A stretch of 64,000 nucleotides of DNA from Streptomyces sp. 7-21 (lineage in GTDB: Bacteria; Actinomycetota; Actinomycetes; Streptomycetales; Streptomycetaceae): positions 186,001-250,000 of the forward strand of contig NZ_JAERRL010000007.1 in the NCBI RefSeq assembly GCF_016741785.1, in the 5' to 3' direction. Positions 62,290-64,000 of the stretch are shown piece by piece. The notes beneath the pieces are model-generated. The model ran no database searches. It saw nothing but the letters and a program-made list of their open reading frames with translations, and had not been told where the DNA came from. A program made the translations under genes and the position numbers. The first letter of the stretch is position 1; each line of letters begins with the position of its first letter.

Positions 62290-63258
62290 TCAGGCCATCC
62301 TCTCGTACTGCTCCAGCGCCGCGCGGGCCGCGTTCCGGGCGGACTCGGCCAGCTCCGGCGGCGCGATGATCCGGCCGTCGCCGCCCAGCCGCAGTGCGAG
62401 CCGGCGCAGCGTCGCCGGGTCCGGCGTGCGCAGCGTGATGCGCAGGCCGCCGTCCGGCAGCTCCTCGGCCTTGTCGTGCGGGTAGTACTCGGCGACCCAC
62501 CGGCCGCCCGGCCCCACCTCGATGAGCACCTCGGGGTCGGTCGGCGACGGCTGCACCAGCCCCTCGCTGAGGTCGCGCGGCTCCACCGGCGGCGGATCGG
62601 ACGGGGTGTCGAGCAGCTCGACCCGCTCCACCCGGTCCAGGCGGAACGTCCGCCGCGCCTCGGTCCTGCGGCACCACGCCTCGACGTAGGTGTGCCCGAC
62701 GGCGAACAGCCGGATCGGGTCGATCTCCCGCTCCGTCAGCTCGTCCCGCCCCGGCGAGTAGTACCGGATCCGCAGCCGCCGCCCTTCGCTCAGCGCACGG
62801 TCCACGACGGCGAAGACCTCGCCCTCCGACTCGAACGTCACGTTCAGCCGGGAGCTCGCCCGGGCGCTCTCCCCCGCCGCGGCCTCCAGCTTCGCCGTCG
62901 CGCGCAGCAGGGCGTCCCGGTCCCGCTGCCGCAGCCCTGGCAGGGTGGCGACGGCGCGCGCCGCCACGAGCAGCGCGGTCGCCTCGTCGGCGGCCAGCCG
63001 CAGCGGCTGGCCCGTGCCGGTACCCACGGCCCGCGAGTTGTGCCACCAGATGTGCTCGCCGTCGGTGTCGATGTCCAGCAGGTCCCCGCCGCGGAAGCTC
63101 GTGCCGCACATCGGCAGCACGCCCAGGTCGGAGATCAGTTCCGCCTCGCTCACGCCGAACGCCCGCGCCACCTCGTCCACGCGGGCGCCGGGGCGCTCGC
63201 GCAGGTAGGTGATGAGGGACAGCATCCGCCGGGTCCGGTCGATGGCGGTGGTCGTCAC
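62290..63258 (-). CDS. pafC: PafC, WYL-domain DNA-damage regulator
   Basis: A 322-residue HTH-WYL protein. The start is set at GTG 63258 (VTTTAIDRTRRMLSLITYL) because GGGAGG lies six bases before; an ATG 36 nt upstream overlaps that site. N-terminal winged helix (RPGARVDEVARAFGVSEAEL), then WYL region RIRYYSPGRDELTEREIDPIRLFAVGHTYVEAW and RTFRLDRVERVELLD, and the WCX end (RLALRLGGDGRIIAPPELAESAR). PafB and PafC form the activator of many LexA-independent damage genes in actinobacteria. It is 48 bp after pafB in the same operon. Confidence 0.9.
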   Translation of the reverse strand: MTTTAIDRTRRMLSLITYLRERPGARVDEVARAFGVSEAELISDLGVLPMCGTSFRGGDLLDIDTDGEHIWWHNSRAVGTGTGQPLRLAADEATALLVAARAVATLPGLRQRDRDALLRATAKLEAAAGESARASSRLNVTFESEGEVFAVVDRALSEGRRLRIRYYSPGRDELTEREIDPIRLFAVGHTYVEAWCRRTEARRTFRLDRVERVELLDTPSDPPPVEPRDLSEGLVQPSPTDPEVLIEVGPGGRWVAEYYPHDKAEELPDGGLRITLRTPDPATLRRLALRLGGDGRIIAPPELAESARNAARAALEQYERMA

Positions 63259-63305
63259 GCGTTGCCTCCCTTGTCTGCCATCCCTGTCCGCCATGCCTGC
63301 TCCCC

Positions 63306-64000
63306 TCAGCCCTTGGCGACGCCGCGCAGCCGCTCGATGACGTCCGCCCGCAGGTCCGCGGGCTCGAGCACGAGCACGTCGGGGCCGAACTCCGCCAGCC
63401 AGGCACCCATCCCGTGACCATAGGGCAGCTCAAGCTCGTCCCACTCGCCGTCACGGGACGTCACCGAGGTGGCGCGGGCGCGCAGCGGGTAGCCGGAGCC
63501 GGCGCGCAGCAGGATGCGGGCCTGGGCGATGGCCGTCTCCCCCGCCCAGCGGGCGACGCTCTCGCGCACGGCGACGTGGCTGGGCACCTCCGCGGTGAAA
63601 CGGCCGGAGCGCGACCGCACCCGCCCGGTGATGCGCGACAGCCGGAAGACGCGTTCGGCGCCGCGGTCGCGGTCGTATCCAGCCAGGTACCAGTGGCCGC
63701 GCCAGCACTCCAGCGCCCATGGCTCGACCTGCCGGGTCTCGGGCTGCGCGGCGTTGGACTTGCGGTAGTCGAACGTGACGGGCCGCCGGTCGCGGCAGGC
63801 GATCATCAGCGGCTCGAACGCGGCCTCGCCCGCCGGGATCCGCGGTTCCAGCGCCCCGTAGGGGTCCTGGTCGTCGCCGGTGAGCGGCATCCCGGCCGCC
63901 CGCAGCTTCTGCAGCGCGCCGCTGGCCGCCCCGGCGAGCCGGGCCTGCTGCCAGACGCGGGCCGCCAGGCCCAGCGCCGCGGCCTCCTCCGCGTCGAGCG
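63306..64000 (-). CDS. pafB: PafB, WYL-domain DNA-damage regulator, N-terminus cut by window edge
   Basis: At least 231 residues of the C-terminal part; the gene runs off the right edge and lacks its helix-turn-helix here. It opens LDAEEAAALGLAARVWQQARLAG, followed by the WYL region: RRPVTFDYRKSNAAQPETRQVEPWALECWRGHWYLAGYDRDRGAERVFRLSRITGRV (split; Trp-Tyr-Leu core). A C-terminal WCX block (GAWLAEFGPDVLVLEPADLRADVIERLR) completes it. It acts with PafC as a heterodimer. The order pafB-pafC-(small)-tatA-tatC matches mycobacteria. Confidence 0.88.
   Translation of the reverse strand, partial: LDAEEAAALGLAARVWQQARLAGAASGALQKLRAAGMPLTGDDQDPYGALEPRIPAGEAAFEPLMIACRDRRPVTFDYRKSNAAQPETRQVEPWALECWRGHWYLAGYDRDRGAERVFRLSRITGRVRSRSGRFTAEVPSHVAVRESVARWAGETAIAQARILLRAGSGYPLRARATSVTSRDGEWDELELPYGHGMGAWLAEFGPDVLVLEPADLRADVIERLRGVAKG

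Overview
This 64 kb window is a GC-rich chromosome segment, about 70% G+C by eye, with GTG starts, tight start/stop overlaps and AAGGAGG-type ribosome sites. Protein content (cobalamin genes, argCJBDR, infC-rpmI-rplT next to a DUF1844 gene, pafBC-tatAC-helY, bacterial Ku) points to Streptomyces or a close relative. Gene order resembles, from memory, the core arm of Streptomyces chromosomes. There are no insertion sequences, phage, CRISPR arrays or rRNA genes. The window is mostly ordinary core genome, with a few accessory or damaged spots.

Layout. 1-2.1 kb: GNAT acetyltransferase cut by the left edge, a class IV aminotransferase/aminodeoxychorismate lyase-like gene, and a tRNA cluster Gly(GCC)-Cys(GCA)-Val(GAC)-Val(GAC). 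2.2-4.8 kb: small membrane protein, Ser/Thr kinase, SpoU-type RNA methyltransferase. 4.8-10.4 kb: tetrapyrrole/cobalamin block: siroheme synthase (cysG), a three-part protein (disordered arm + BluB + CobT), and cobL. 10.5-14.3 kb: GNAT, then metNIQ (methionine ABC importer) behind a cysteine-rich leader peptide and a foldable leader RNA. 14.3-19.1 kb: two small membrane proteins, GNAT, plsC, aldo/keto reductase, Gfo/Idh/MocA oxidoreductase. 19.1-27.6 kb: arginine biosynthesis, argGH and argCJBDR, both preceded by ARG-box-like sequences and including the argR repressor gene. 27.7-38.2 kb: accessory stretch: TetR/flavin monooxygenase divergent pair, a lipoprotein alpha/beta hydrolase, an in-frame GlxA/GAPDH chimera, a Beta-family protein, a flavin oxidase/WYL regulator divergent pair, a histidine-phosphatase-fold protein lacking its catalytic motif, DUF1918, and a GHL10-type glycoside hydrolase. 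38.4-41.2 kb: 3-hydroxybutyryl-CoA dehydrogenase, then Ku and a stand-alone LigD polymerase domain (NHEJ), divergent with only tens of bases between them. 41.3-50.9 kb: translation genes: pheST, an orphan PAS histidine kinase, a TrmH-type methyltransferase, rplT-rpmI-infC, DUF1844, an aquaporin and an SseB-like gene. 51.1-56.8 kb: penicillin-binding/beta-lactamase-fold lipoprotein, mycosin-type protease with a proline-rich membrane partner, cation:proton antiporter, PolA-type 5'-3' exonuclease. 56.8-64 kb: helY, diacylglycerol kinase, tatC, tatA, a small membrane protein, pafC, and pafB cut by the right edge.

How the genes work together. CysG supplies precorrin-2, which feeds both siroheme and cobalamin. 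CobL acts late in corrin-ring methylation. BluB makes the lower-ligand base DMB and CobT activates it. The arginine genes form a full acetyl-cycle route apart from argA and argF, which are not here, and argR is the last gene of its own operon. PafB/PafC are WYL-domain DNA-damage regulators; tatA/tatC form the twin-arginine translocase. The observations I think most deserve a check are the GlxA/GAPDH chimera, the cysteine leader upstream of metNIQ, the disordered-BluB-CobT fusion, and a set of well-formed operator palindromes (28.4, 31.1, 35.0 and 51.0 kb).
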